Origin: a candidate division TM6 bacterium GW2011_GWF2_32_72
GTDB lineage: Bacteria; Babelota; Babeliae; Babelales; GWF2-32-72
Reading direction: 5' to 3'
DNA: 64,000 bases
NCBI GenBank assembly: GCA_000989525.1
Contig: LBON01000001.1
Span: 72,096-136,095 of the forward strand
Shown here in pieces: positions 27,104 to 36,058 of the stretch. Numbering within the stretch: position 1 is the stretch's first letter; each line of letters opens with the position of its first letter. Below the pieces are notes generated by a model, which worked only from the letters and a program-made list of their open reading frames with translations, had not been told where the DNA came from and ran no database searches. The position numbers were made by a program, and so were the translations under genes.

Positions 27104-27550
27104 CTATTTATGATTGGTTAATTTATTTATTTTGCTTACAACTTTTTTAATATTTTTGACTGACTTTGGTGCAATAAACACGGTGTTTTCACCCGCTATT
27201 GTTCCTAAAATTTCAATATCTTTTTGATTGTCTAAAAAATCTCCAATAAAGTCGGCCAAGCCAGGCCTTGTTTTTACCACAATTAATGATTCATTATGTG
27301 TAACTTCTAGCATGCCTAACTTTAAAATTTGTAGCTGAACATTTGTTTCTGGTATTTCATAAACAAATTCTTCTCCGATTTTTTTCTTTGTTACACCAAT
27401 TTGCTGCAGATCCCTAGATATTGCTGGCTGGCTCGCTACAATACTATATTTCTGTTTTAAAAGATCTTCTAGCTCTTGCTGATTTGCTATTTTGTTTTGA
27501 CTAATCAGATCTTTAATTGCCTGAATCCGTTTTTTTCCTACATTTGTCAT
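27104..27550 (-). CDS. argR: Arginine repressor ArgR
   Basis: Hexameric arginine-sensing repressor. The N-terminal winged helix includes SQPAISRDLQQIGVTKKKIG. The C-terminal domain ends with the oligomerisation and ligand motif GTIAGENTVFIAPK. In most ArgR proteins the last motif is GTIAGDDT, where the two Asp residues contact arginine; here they are Glu-Asn, so ligand affinity or identity may differ. 148 residues. First gene of the transporter operon, with two ARG-box-like palindromes just upstream, consistent with autoregulated control of amino-acid uptake. Confidence 0.94.
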   Translation of the reverse strand: MTNVGKKRIQAIKDLISQNKIANQQELEDLLKQKYSIVASQPAISRDLQQIGVTKKKIGEEFVYEIPETNVQLQILKLGMLEVTHNESLIVVKTRPGLADFIGDFLDNQKDIEILGTIAGENTVFIAPKSVKNIKKVVSKINKLTNHK

Positions 27551-27563
27551 TCATCCCTCTCTT

Positions 27564-27597
27564 GGAATAAATATTCATAATTTTGTATAATAATTCA
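27564..27597 (-). promoter_or_regulatory. Tandem ARG-box-like operators upstream of argR
   Basis: On the minus strand, TGAATTATTATACA (27584-27597) and TGAATATTTATTCC (27564-27577) each match the ARG-box core TGAATWWWWATTCA with one mismatch. They lie 14-47 bases upstream of the argR ATG. They are 20 bases apart start to start, close to the spacing of paired ARG boxes in other bacteria. They probably let ArgR repress its own operon. Confidence 0.7.
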
Positions 27598-27768
27598 TAA
27601 AAGTTGTGTTGTCAACCGGCCCTTGTTTTGTTTTTGGCACAGGTGATTTTTTTGGATGTTAACAATGGATAAATAAGTTTTTTGGTAATGGAAAAAAGCT
27701 TTACAAGGATTCTAGGCTTTAAATTTATAATGGATAGTCTAAACCGATGTTTAAATGGGTTTTAGGCA

Positions 27769-27798
27769 AAAAAGAACCTCGGAATTTCTTCCGAGGTT
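27769..27798 (-). terminator. Terminator of the initiator tRNA gene
   Basis: On the minus strand, AACCTCGG pairs with CCGAGGTT (inner bases also pair), followed by C and six T residues. It begins about 7 bases after the tRNA CCA end. The bases between it and the ARG boxes (27598-27768) show no gene. Confidence 0.88.
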
Positions 27799-27804
27799 TA
27801 AATT

Positions 27805-27881
<77 letters not shown>

Positions 27882-27954
27882 ATCAACAATATCAATGTTA
27901 AAGCTTTTATTAGCTTTGTCAAATAAAATCCTGAATTCACGCAAATATTCGAAA

Positions 27955-28338
27955 TTAATTTGTTTTTGCTTCCAGAATAACGATCACAGAGGCGCTTGTT
28001 CGCGTGTGTGTGATTGTAATATGTGAATTAATCGGAGATTTAACGAGAGGTTTTAAATTTATTTTTGGTAATCCGTTTATATCTTTTATAACTTCAATGT
28101 TGCGACACAGGCTAAGAAATGGTTGTTCTGGTATGCCAAATGCCTGGCAAATAGCTTTAAAGGCGGCTTCTTTGGCAGCAAATCGTGCGGCAAAGCGCTC
28201 AGACGATTTGGTAGGCTCTGAAACACAGTATTCAACCTCTTCTTTGGTGAATATTTTTAAAAGCTGGGGCATTGATTTTTTATGCCAATCTTTGAATCTT
28301 GCAATTTCAACTGTATCTAGGCCTATTCCTAAAATCAT
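27955..28338 (-). CDS. acpS: Holo-[acyl-carrier-protein] synthase
   Basis: Attaches phosphopantetheine from CoA to acyl carrier protein. It starts with the family motif ILGIGLDTVEIARF (Mg-binding Asp in GLD) and has RFAARFAAKEAAFKAI with the second metal ligand Glu. The end HITITHTRTSASVIVILEA matches the usual ISHTRDYAVA-type motif. 127 residues, full length. Its ATG overlaps the comM stop codon by 4 bases, so the two are coupled. Implies fatty-acid synthesis or at least ACP use. Confidence 0.96.
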   Translation of the reverse strand: MILGIGLDTVEIARFKDWHKKSMPQLLKIFTKEEVEYCVSEPTKSSERFAARFAAKEAAFKAICQAFGIPEQPFLSLCRNIEVIKDINGLPKINLKPLVKSPINSHITITHTRTSASVIVILEAKTN

Positions 28339-29906
28339 GCGTAAAGTTTTTCTTGTTTAATTTTTTCCATGTTTTGATCCAATGATCTGTACATAATGGC
28401 TTCTCGAATGTGTTTAGTATCAATTAAATCAAAGCCTTCCAGGTCTGCAATTGTTCGTGCAACCTTTAATATTTTGTGGTAGCCACGCATGCTTAAATTT
28501 AATTTTTCAAAAGCTTTTTTTAGAGTTGCTTCGGCTTGGTCTGTTAAGTGACAATATTTTTCTATTAAATCTGGTGTCATATATGCATTGCACGAGCAAG
28601 ATGTATTAGCAAAACGTGATAATTGTTTTTCTATAGCCTTTGCAACAGGCTCAAATAGTCTGGCAGAGCTTGTGCTATTGGCATCGGCTTGCTTAATTGT
28701 ATCATATTCGATTGATTGAATATTTATTTGAATATCCATTCGATCAAGCAAGGGCCCTGATAATTTGTTTAAGTATTTTTCAATTTGATTTTTAGAGCAC
28801 TTGCACGCCTGTTTTTTATCGCCTAAAAAACCACATGGACATGGGTTTAATGCTGAAACGAGAAGGAATGATGCGGGGAAAGAAACAGACTGATTTACTC
28901 GCGCAATTGAAACCGTTTTGTTTTCGAGCGGTTGTCTTAAAACTTCAAGAGTATCTCTTTTGAATTCTGTTAGTTCATCTAAAAATAAAATCCCATTATG
29001 AGAAAGGCTTATTTCACCCGGTTGCGGATTGCTTCCACCACCAACAAGTCCGGCTTGAGATATGGTGTGATGTGGGTTTCTAAATGGTCTTTTTAGAATC
29101 AAAGGATGTTTTTTTAGTTTTCCACTAATTGAATAAATCTTGCTTGTTTCTAGAATTTCTTCAAATGACATATTAGGCATAATTGTTGGAAGTCTTTTTG
29201 CAAGCATTGTTTTACCAGCCCCTGGGGGACCAACAAATAAAATATTATGTCTTCCAGCAGCAGAAATTTGTAGCGCGCGTTTTGCTTGGTATTGACCTTT
29301 AACTTGAGAAAAATCGACATCCATTTTATTGGTTTCAAATTTTATATCTTTAATGGAATTTATAGTTGGTTGAAGTTGAATTTCGCCTTTTAGATAAGAA
29401 ATTAATTGGGGTAGACTTTCTATTCCAATTACTTCTATTCCAGGGATAAGCGCCGCTTCAAAAGCATTTTCTTTGGGTAAAATAATTCTTTTTTTATTTA
29501 AATTTTTTGCACCATGAGCAATAGGCAATGCTCCCTTTATAAATCGAACATTTCCATCAAGAGAAAGTTCGCCTAAAAAAATAGTTTCATCTAAAAATTC
29601 TTTTGAAATATACAATTGTTGTGCCGCTTGCAAAATTCCAATAGAAATTGGAAGGTCAAAAAGAGTGCCTTCTTTTTTTAAATCTGCTGGCGCTAAATTT
29701 ATAGTTATGGTTTTATCGGGTAAGCGAAAACCACAGTTTTTTAATGCGGTGTTGATTCTAAATTTACTTTCTTTAATTGCTGTGTCTGGCAGACCTACTA
29801 TATAAAAATTCATCATTCCAAAAGAAAGATCAGCTTCTATTTCTACAAGGTGTGCATCTACGCCAATAGTTGTTGCAGAAAAAATCTTTGCATGCATGGT
29901 TTTCAT
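28335..29906 (-). CDS. comM: ComM/YifB family AAA+ ATPase
   Basis: Mg-chelatase-like ATPase; in naturally competent bacteria ComM promotes branch migration of incoming DNA. The N-terminal domain (AKIFSATTIGVDAHLVEIE, then GLPDTAIKESKFRINTALKN) is typical. Walker A GPPGAGKTMLAKRLP and Walker B LFLDELTEF are intact, and four cysteines (NPCPCGFLGDKKQACKC) form the usual zinc site. 523 residues, complete. No competence genes are next to it, but the gspF-K cluster and comM together leave open DNA uptake by a pilus-like system. Confidence 0.95.
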   Translation of the reverse strand: MKTMHAKIFSATTIGVDAHLVEIEADLSFGMMNFYIVGLPDTAIKESKFRINTALKNCGFRLPDKTITINLAPADLKKEGTLFDLPISIGILQAAQQLYISKEFLDETIFLGELSLDGNVRFIKGALPIAHGAKNLNKKRIILPKENAFEAALIPGIEVIGIESLPQLISYLKGEIQLQPTINSIKDIKFETNKMDVDFSQVKGQYQAKRALQISAAGRHNILFVGPPGAGKTMLAKRLPTIMPNMSFEEILETSKIYSISGKLKKHPLILKRPFRNPHHTISQAGLVGGGSNPQPGEISLSHNGILFLDELTEFKRDTLEVLRQPLENKTVSIARVNQSVSFPASFLLVSALNPCPCGFLGDKKQACKCSKNQIEKYLNKLSGPLLDRMDIQINIQSIEYDTIKQADANSTSSARLFEPVAKAIEKQLSRFANTSCSCNAYMTPDLIEKYCHLTDQAEATLKKAFEKLNLSMRGYHKILKVARTIADLEGFDLIDTKHIREAIMYRSLDQNMEKIKQEKLYA

Positions 29907-30088
29907 TCTGTTTTAAATTTGTTTAAAAAAAAGTGTTATAAATAAAGGGTTATAGCATATTTTTTTATATCTGCAAATTTATTGTAAAGTTTTACATCAC
30001 CATTGATCTTTAAATTATGTGGCGCTTTTTTGAAAATTTTTTAAGCTATTGGATTGCTTAACTTTATTCAATAAATTGAAGGACTCTT

Positions 30089-32935
30089 ATGAATCACAAA
30101 TTTTTTTCTTTTGTTTTGTTAATAAGCTCTTTATTTTTTCCAGCTACTATTTTTCCTAGATATTTACTTTTAAGTGATAAAGAAAATACTCAAACAAGTT
30201 TTGCTTTTAAAATTGGCCCATCTCATTATTTTAATGGGCCCAGTTCAACCGCTATAGATAAAGGCGGCACCTTTTTTGTTGGCGCAGATGAAGCTGTTTT
30301 GGATGAAAAACAAAAGCAGTTTTCTATATCTTTTATTTCTAATGATAACACTGAATTTTCTGGAATGGCCCGTGAAAAAGTTCGTTTAAATGGGGCGGAA
30401 GAACAATTAAATCCACTTTATGGTGCGGCCGTTTTATTTATAAATTCAATTTCTGATAATCAGCCGATTGTTGTTTTGCAAAATGATAAAAAAGTTTACC
30501 TTGCTCAGTATCTTTCTGGGAATACGATTTATTCTTCTTCAGATATTAATGATGCTGCCGGTGTTGTTGCAAATACAATACATAGTTTAGTTGCTGCTCC
30601 TAGTATAAAATCGGCTTTTTTTGGTGTTTCAGCGGTGGGTGGTTTTGGAGAAGCTGGTAGCGGTATTGCAGCAGTTTTGGTTAATGATAATGGTAGTATT
30701 GGGAATCTTAATGCCACAACGGGATCTAAAACAGAAAATCAGGCAGCGGCTTTTGGTAAAACGTCAGCGGCCTTGAGCACTGGTAGCAATTTAAATTCCC
30801 TTGAATACGGTGACATGTATTGGGATAATGATTTGGGAAGGCTTTATGTTTGTGGAATAGCAGATCTTCCTTCTGGTTCTGGTGCTGGTATAGCAATGGC
30901 TAACGTTTCTGGAGGTCTTAGTTTTAGTCCTATTGTTTCTGATTTAAATATCTTAACAGATGCGGATAAGATTGTTGGAGCAACAGATGCAAATATAATT
31001 TCAATATATAAAGTCAGAACAATGAAGACTTCCACTTATTTAAAGTATTTGGTTTTAGTTGGCCGTGTTGGTGAAAATACAAATAATAAAGTTTTTGCAT
31101 TACCCGTTGTTGATAAAAGAGTTACAGTTGGCTCAAATTTAGGTGCAAGTACTGGAGATCCTGATAATGGTAAGTTGGCTAACGTAAATGCAAATCCTGT
31201 AAATTATTATTTATCTGATTCAAATCGGTTTATTACTCGTGGTTTTTCTGATCTTGCTACAGCAGCCGATCAGCTTTATAAACATAATGATATTCAAGCG
31301 ATGGTTGGTGCCGGTGATGCGCCTGGCGCAATTAATGATATTTTTATAGTTGAAGATGGTGTGTTTATCTCTTGTGAAGATGGCGAAACAGACGCGGCAG
31401 GTATTTTTAGTTCACAACCAATTTTTGATGGACGAGGCGTGATTGCTTCTTGGTCAAAGTGGAAAAGGGTTGCTGGGTTTTCTGAAAAAATTAATGCTGT
31501 TGCATTAGAACAAAAATATGGAAATTTTGTTGTTATGCCTTATTCTGATGTAACAAGAAATGGGGCATCCACACAAAATGTTTATAGAACAAAATGGGGT
31601 AGCTTGGATACCACAAATGGCATGGGTTTATTGTTGGGTGAACTTCATATAGAATATCCTCAAAAAAATGGTGGCATACAAGGATTCTTTGATTTTAGTA
31701 AATATACACAAGGATTTACTGACCCATCTTTAGAGGGAAGTTTGTCTTTGGCTGTTGCAACCGGCTATGAAAAAATTTCAATAATTCAAACAGGTAAATC
31801 AGAAGATGGTACAATTTTTTATCCTGTTGTTGGGAATGATTTTTTAACTGATAAATTTGTTTCAAATAATGGCTCTTTATCTGGTTTAGATGCTTCTTTA
31901 AGAAGTTTAATTACAGTTTCTGGCGGTCAGCTTGAAAAAATTGGTTCAATAGTTGCGGCTGAAGTTTCTAGGTGTGCTGCTGGTACAAATTCTGGTTGGA
32001 TTTTTGTTGGGGGCTCTGATGGACTTGCAGTTCTTTCTAAAGATAATGGTGCTGGCTGGAATACGTTGAGCGCTGGCTTACAAGGATTTACGATCGATAT
32101 GTCTTTTAAAAGATTAGGCAATTATAAAAATGTAAGATCTTTAAAATCTGATGGAACATATCTTTATGTTTTAACAGATCAAACTTTAGATAGAATTGAA
32201 ATGATTCCAGCTAATTTTGTTGGAACGATGCCAACAAGAGTTACTTTGGCAACACCAGAAAATTTGGGATTAGATTCTTATGCATCATTTTCGGATGTTT
32301 GTATTCTTGGAAAACTTGGTTTAATAGCTACAAGTAGAGGTTTATTTAGAGTTGCGAACGATTCAGATATTGCAGATCAAGATTTAACTAGCAACGAACT
32401 TGAGTGGGTTCAAATTTTACTTCCAGAATCTTTGGGAACTGATTCTAATGGTTGTATAACTCGACTAAAATTTCTTTCTAGTTTTAATGGAATAACAAAC
32501 GGAACTTCTGAATTTAGCTGTGAAGGTCAGGTTTTTGTTATGAATGCAAATATAACTTATCATCAATCACGAATTTATAGGCTTTATGTAAAAAGTACGG
32601 CTTACGATGAAATTGAGAATACTACCGTTCAGTTATTACCAGATCAATTTATTAAAGATGTAAATACTCATTTTATTAATTTTCAAGATTACAGAAATTA
32701 TTTTACAACCGATGGAGCGATGTATTACAACATGCGCTCAAGGTATTTAAGCACAGCCCCATTTGTTAATGTTTTGCCACGAGGTGTTCGTGCGGGTGTT
32801 CCAGGAATTGCTAGTGCTGGTGTTAATATCCCTTCATATTTAGGGGAATATTTAAGAATGGGTGATTTAGTAAGAAGTTCTGGAAGTGGAGCTTGGGTAA
32901 CCAGCGGTGATTTTGGTTTGCTTGTTAACGATTAA
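30089..32935 (+). CDS. Large exported protein with Asp-box, probable beta-propeller, function unknown
   Basis: 948 residues with a signal peptide (about 1-23) and no other membrane helix. The mature part is Gly/Ser/Asn-rich and strand-rich, with repeated phrases such as SGWIFVGGSDGLAVLS, GKLGLIATSRGLFRV and GDMYWDNDLGRLYVCG. An Asp-box (SKDNGAGW, near 649-656) is typical of BNR/YCF48-type propellers. No catalytic motif is recognised. The following gene starts 20 bases later and encodes a predicted outer-membrane barrel, so the two may form a surface complex. It could instead be a type II secretion substrate. I do not recognise the family. Confidence 0.7.
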   Translation: MNHKFFSFVLLISSLFFPATIFPRYLLLSDKENTQTSFAFKIGPSHYFNGPSSTAIDKGGTFFVGADEAVLDEKQKQFSISFISNDNTEFSGMAREKVRLNGAEEQLNPLYGAAVLFINSISDNQPIVVLQNDKKVYLAQYLSGNTIYSSSDINDAAGVVANTIHSLVAAPSIKSAFFGVSAVGGFGEAGSGIAAVLVNDNGSIGNLNATTGSKTENQAAAFGKTSAALSTGSNLNSLEYGDMYWDNDLGRLYVCGIADLPSGSGAGIAMANVSGGLSFSPIVSDLNILTDADKIVGATDANIISIYKVRTMKTSTYLKYLVLVGRVGENTNNKVFALPVVDKRVTVGSNLGASTGDPDNGKLANVNANPVNYYLSDSNRFITRGFSDLATAADQLYKHNDIQAMVGAGDAPGAINDIFIVEDGVFISCEDGETDAAGIFSSQPIFDGRGVIASWSKWKRVAGFSEKINAVALEQKYGNFVVMPYSDVTRNGASTQNVYRTKWGSLDTTNGMGLLLGELHIEYPQKNGGIQGFFDFSKYTQGFTDPSLEGSLSLAVATGYEKISIIQTGKSEDGTIFYPVVGNDFLTDKFVSNNGSLSGLDASLRSLITVSGGQLEKIGSIVAAEVSRCAAGTNSGWIFVGGSDGLAVLSKDNGAGWNTLSAGLQGFTIDMSFKRLGNYKNVRSLKSDGTYLYVLTDQTLDRIEMIPANFVGTMPTRVTLATPENLGLDSYASFSDVCILGKLGLIATSRGLFRVANDSDIADQDLTSNELEWVQILLPESLGTDSNGCITRLKFLSSFNGITNGTSEFSCEGQVFVMNANITYHQSRIYRLYVKSTAYDEIENTTVQLLPDQFIKDVNTHFINFQDYRNYFTTDGAMYYNMRSRYLSTAPFVNVLPRGVRAGVPGIASAGVNIPSYLGEYLRMGDLVRSSGSGAWVTSGDFGLLVND

Positions 32936-32955
32936 GATTTAGAAGGTTAAAAACC

Positions 32956-34215
32956 ATGTTGAAACAAAAAAAATTAAAAATTTCATTATTGGTATTTGCA
33001 ACATTATTTGTTGTGGATACTTTTTCTGTTTTTCAGTTTAATTTATTTAAACCGTATGACATCAATTTGCGGCCAGCTGTTTGGAAAAACACTAAATGGC
33101 AAGTTTCTTTGACGGGGGAGTTTGGACTCAAGACTGTTGGTTATGGCGAAGAAGAAAAATCAGGTATTTTGCAAATTTGGCAAGAATGTCAGGATTGCTT
33201 GGCTATGTTAAAAGGGTTTGATCCATGCACAAAAGCTGCTCAACTTGCGCAAAAAATTAATGTTGATGATGATGATGGTATTCGTGGTCATGTTGTGCCA
33301 AAAGCCCATCTTGATTTAAATTATAATATGAGCGCTGCCTTGCGGTATCATTTTCCAAAAGATTTTACGTTGGATTTTTTCTTGCCCATAATGTCCATGA
33401 AAATGAGTAATCTTGAGTTTTGCGATAAAACAAAAGATGTAACATTTGATGATGTTGAAACAAAAAGGTTGTTGACTGATAATTTAGCTAAAAATTTAAA
33501 GGATTTAGGAGACCTTGATTTAAGTCCATGGGAACGAACAGGTTTTGGTGATTTTGTTGTGATGCTTGAATGGTTGCGTGATTTTCCTCAAGATAAATCT
33601 CTTTTGAAAAATGTTCGTTTGAATGTTCGTGGTGGTTTGAGTTTTCCGACTGGTAAAAAAAGAGATGAAGATAAAATTATGGCGTTAGCTTTTGGTAACG
33701 ACGGTGCATTTGGTATTATTCCTGGAGGTGGTCTGGATTTAACTTTGTCCAAGTGGATCAAAGCAGGTGCAGATCTTGAATTTTTAATTTTATTTGGCGA
33801 TGTTAGAGATCGTAGAATAAAAACAGATGTTGCTCAAACAGATTTGTTTTTACTTCAAAAAGCTAAGGCACACATTGACTATGGATTGACCCACAGATTT
33901 AATTTGTTTTTAGAGGCACATAAAGTTTTAAAAGGACTTTCTTTAAGAGCAACTTACCAATATTGGAAGCATGAAGATGATAAATTTATTTTAAAAGGCA
34001 ATCAATTTATCGAAAGTACCGCTAATTCAGCTGTCAGTCTGGAAGATTGGACATTACATAATGCAATTTTTACGATGAGTTATGATTTTCAAGATTCGAT
34101 GTCTGAAGATGCTAGGTTTAAGCCTTATTTATCTGCTTTTTATAAATGTCCGTTGAATGGTAAAAAATCTATTTTGGCTCATACAGCAGGGTTTGTTGCT
34201 GCATTAAGTTTTTAA
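32956..34215 (+). CDS. Predicted outer-membrane beta-barrel protein
   Basis: 419 residues. N-terminal signal or anchor (8-25), then alternating strands with many aromatic residues and a C-terminal Phe (FVAALSF), as in barrels inserted by BamA. Strand-like segments include KAHLDLNYNMSAALRYHF, FGDFVVMLEWL, NVRLNVRGGLSF and HRFNLFLEAHKVL. A Cys-containing loop (ECQDCLAMLKGFDPC) lies near 74-90. It is 20 bases downstream of the large exported protein and presumably co-transcribed. The specific function is not known. Confidence 0.65.
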   Translation: MLKQKKLKISLLVFATLFVVDTFSVFQFNLFKPYDINLRPAVWKNTKWQVSLTGEFGLKTVGYGEEEKSGILQIWQECQDCLAMLKGFDPCTKAAQLAQKINVDDDDGIRGHVVPKAHLDLNYNMSAALRYHFPKDFTLDFFLPIMSMKMSNLEFCDKTKDVTFDDVETKRLLTDNLAKNLKDLGDLDLSPWERTGFGDFVVMLEWLRDFPQDKSLLKNVRLNVRGGLSFPTGKKRDEDKIMALAFGNDGAFGIIPGGGLDLTLSKWIKAGADLEFLILFGDVRDRRIKTDVAQTDLFLLQKAKAHIDYGLTHRFNLFLEAHKVLKGLSLRATYQYWKHEDDKFILKGNQFIESTANSAVSLEDWTLHNAIFTMSYDFQDSMSEDARFKPYLSAFYKCPLNGKKSILAHTAGFVAALSF

Positions 34216-34241
34216 CCATTAATTTAAAAAAGTTATAGTAA

Positions 34242-34805
34242 ATGTTTTTTAATAATAAGTTTTTTTTGTTTATTTTTTGTTTGATTTGGTCAAATAAAAA
34301 TTTTTGTTCGCAAGATGATTTTCATTTGGGTAAAAGGCGTGCATATTCCTGTGAACCATTGTTTGAAGAAACACTTAATTGTCCGGTGTGTGGATTAGAT
34401 TTTTTATTTGAAGAATCTTTGGCAAGTCATATATCTTTTTGGCATGAGTCTTTGGAGCAATCATCTGGCGATGTAATGAAACTTTTTATACATGATGATA
34501 ATGATGGTAGTCATCAAATAAGCGAATTATTTGATGACTCAGAACAAGTAAGTTTACAGGAACAACAATTAATGACGGTTATGAGTAACCCATCAAATCA
34601 AGATGTTACAAGATACGAAGACTCATTACCTTATAAATGTTCTTTTTGTTCATTCGTGTTTGATTTTAGTTGTGTAAGAACAAGTCATGAAAATCGTTGT
34701 GAAAAGCGGAAGGGTAAATTGGTAAGAAGGTGTTCTTTTTGTAACGAGTGGTTTAAAGATTTTTATGCCCGTCGTACACATGAAAGAGAAGAACATAATC
34801 GTTAA
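34242..34805 (+). CDS. Exported protein with three C2H2-type zinc fingers
   Basis: 187 residues. A hydrophobic signal-like N-terminus (5-23) is followed by three fingers with classical spacing: C47-x2-C50-x12-H63-x4-H68, C133-x2-C136-x12-H149-x3-C153, and C164-x2-C167-x12-H180-x4-H185. The first finger also keeps the standard Phe and Leu core positions. The region 70-130 is acidic and Gln-rich. C2H2 arrays of this kind are typical of eukaryotes and rare in bacteria, so a host-directed effector is a plausible inference. The unusual point is the signal peptide, which places the fingers outside the cytoplasm. It is 26 bases after the barrel gene. Confidence 0.75.
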   Translation: MFFNNKFFLFIFCLIWSNKNFCSQDDFHLGKRRAYSCEPLFEETLNCPVCGLDFLFEESLASHISFWHESLEQSSGDVMKLFIHDDNDGSHQISELFDDSEQVSLQEQQLMTVMSNPSNQDVTRYEDSLPYKCSFCSFVFDFSCVRTSHENRCEKRKGKLVRRCSFCNEWFKDFYARRTHEREEHNR

Positions 34806-34828
34806 AGTTTACAGGGAATTTTAAGAAA

Positions 34829-35962
34829 TTAAGCAACTATTTGATTTCCTATAATTCCATGTTGTTTTGCAATTGCCCTTGCTTCCCCTTTAAAAATCGC
34901 CTTGGCTAAAACTTGTTTTTTGTTTTCAATAAAATCTTCTTTTTCTTCTAATTCTAAAAGTAATAAAGATTTTGAATCCATATCTTTTTTTACTTTCTCA
35001 TAAAAATTTTTGAGGTCTAGTTCTTCGCCTGTCAACTCTATAAAATAACAAAATCGATGAAGAAGCGTTTGAAAAAGATCGTCTAGATCATCAACATTGG
35101 AGACTATTTTTTTATCAACTAATCCATAAAGTTGAGTTTGTATTTTTTTTACATTTTCCCATGTGCCAGCCTGATCTTGTGGTGTCCAAACTAGCTTAGT
35201 AATTGCATGTTCTAAAAATCGTAATGTAGCAGATCGCATACTTTCTATTGATGTTTTTTCTTCTAAAGCTTCTTCTGGATTCAAGTTAGATTTAAGTTCG
35301 TTTGAAATATGATCAAAAAATTGATCTGGAGATTTTTTAAAAAAAGAAAAATGGGATAAAAAATTATTGTATAAAATATTTTTAATATTGCTGGTAATTT
35401 TTTCAACTGAAGTTTGTTGCTTCTCTATAAAGTGTTGTTTAATTAAGTTTGGAAATTGATCAAGCATTTCTGTGAATGCAGCAGAATTTACATAACTACT
35501 ATATTTTAGTTTTTGGTTAAATAATTTAATTATACCTTGGCTGTACTCTCTTGATTGGCCCGTGCTGTTGCCTTGCTCTAAAAATTGTAAAAAGTGAGAA
35601 AAGTTATTAGGTAAAAAATTTTCACCATATTCTTTGTGATTATAAGTATGTTTTAAAAAACATTTAATGCCGGCAGGTGTAAATTTTACAGGCTTACAGA
35701 GGTCTTCTAGTGATGCCTGATTTAAATTGGTATAATCTTGTTCTGCATCATTATTTAAATTAATGTCTGTTTTGGATTTTATTGTTTTGGATGCTTCTTT
35801 TGTATTTATATTATTGTGTTTATCTGGAAACTCTTGATTCTGCGATACTTTTAAATTAAGACTAGAAGAAGCTTGTTTTTTATAGTCGCTTATTTTATGT
35901 TGTTCTGCACAAAAACATGAAACTGGAATTAAAAGGGTGAGAAAAAAGATTAACTTTTTCAT
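34829..35962 (-). CDS. Exported helical protein, function unknown
   Basis: Not recognised. 377 residues with a signal peptide (MKKLIFFLTLLIPVSCFCAE). A Ser/Asn/Lys-rich linker to about 75 is followed by a long predicted helical region with regularly spaced aromatic and leucine residues (FLQFLEQGN, FNQKLKYSSYV, FLSHFSFFKK, LLHRFCYFIEL). There is no recognisable catalytic motif. Convergent with the zinc-finger gene with only 23 bases between stops and no visible hairpin. Divergent from gspF. Confidence 0.7.
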   Translation of the reverse strand: MKKLIFFLTLLIPVSCFCAEQHKISDYKKQASSSLNLKVSQNQEFPDKHNNINTKEASKTIKSKTDINLNNDAEQDYTNLNQASLEDLCKPVKFTPAGIKCFLKHTYNHKEYGENFLPNNFSHFLQFLEQGNSTGQSREYSQGIIKLFNQKLKYSSYVNSAAFTEMLDQFPNLIKQHFIEKQQTSVEKITSNIKNILYNNFLSHFSFFKKSPDQFFDHISNELKSNLNPEEALEEKTSIESMRSATLRFLEHAITKLVWTPQDQAGTWENVKKIQTQLYGLVDKKIVSNVDDLDDLFQTLLHRFCYFIELTGEELDLKNFYEKVKKDMDSKSLLLLELEEKEDFIENKKQVLAKAIFKGEARAIAKQHGIIGNQIVA

Positions 35963-36058
35963 AATATTTGTATCCTTGTTCTTTTTTTTCTACAATATTT
36001 AAGACTTAGCATCCTATCATGGAATAAGAAGTTTAATCAAGATCAAAGGGTTTGTCAG

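Noticed and set aside
28335-29906. Mg-chelatase subunit ChlI
   Set aside because: The chelatase-like AAA domain is present, but the N-terminal domain and zinc-binding cysteines identify the ComM/YifB family, and no tetrapyrrole genes are nearby.
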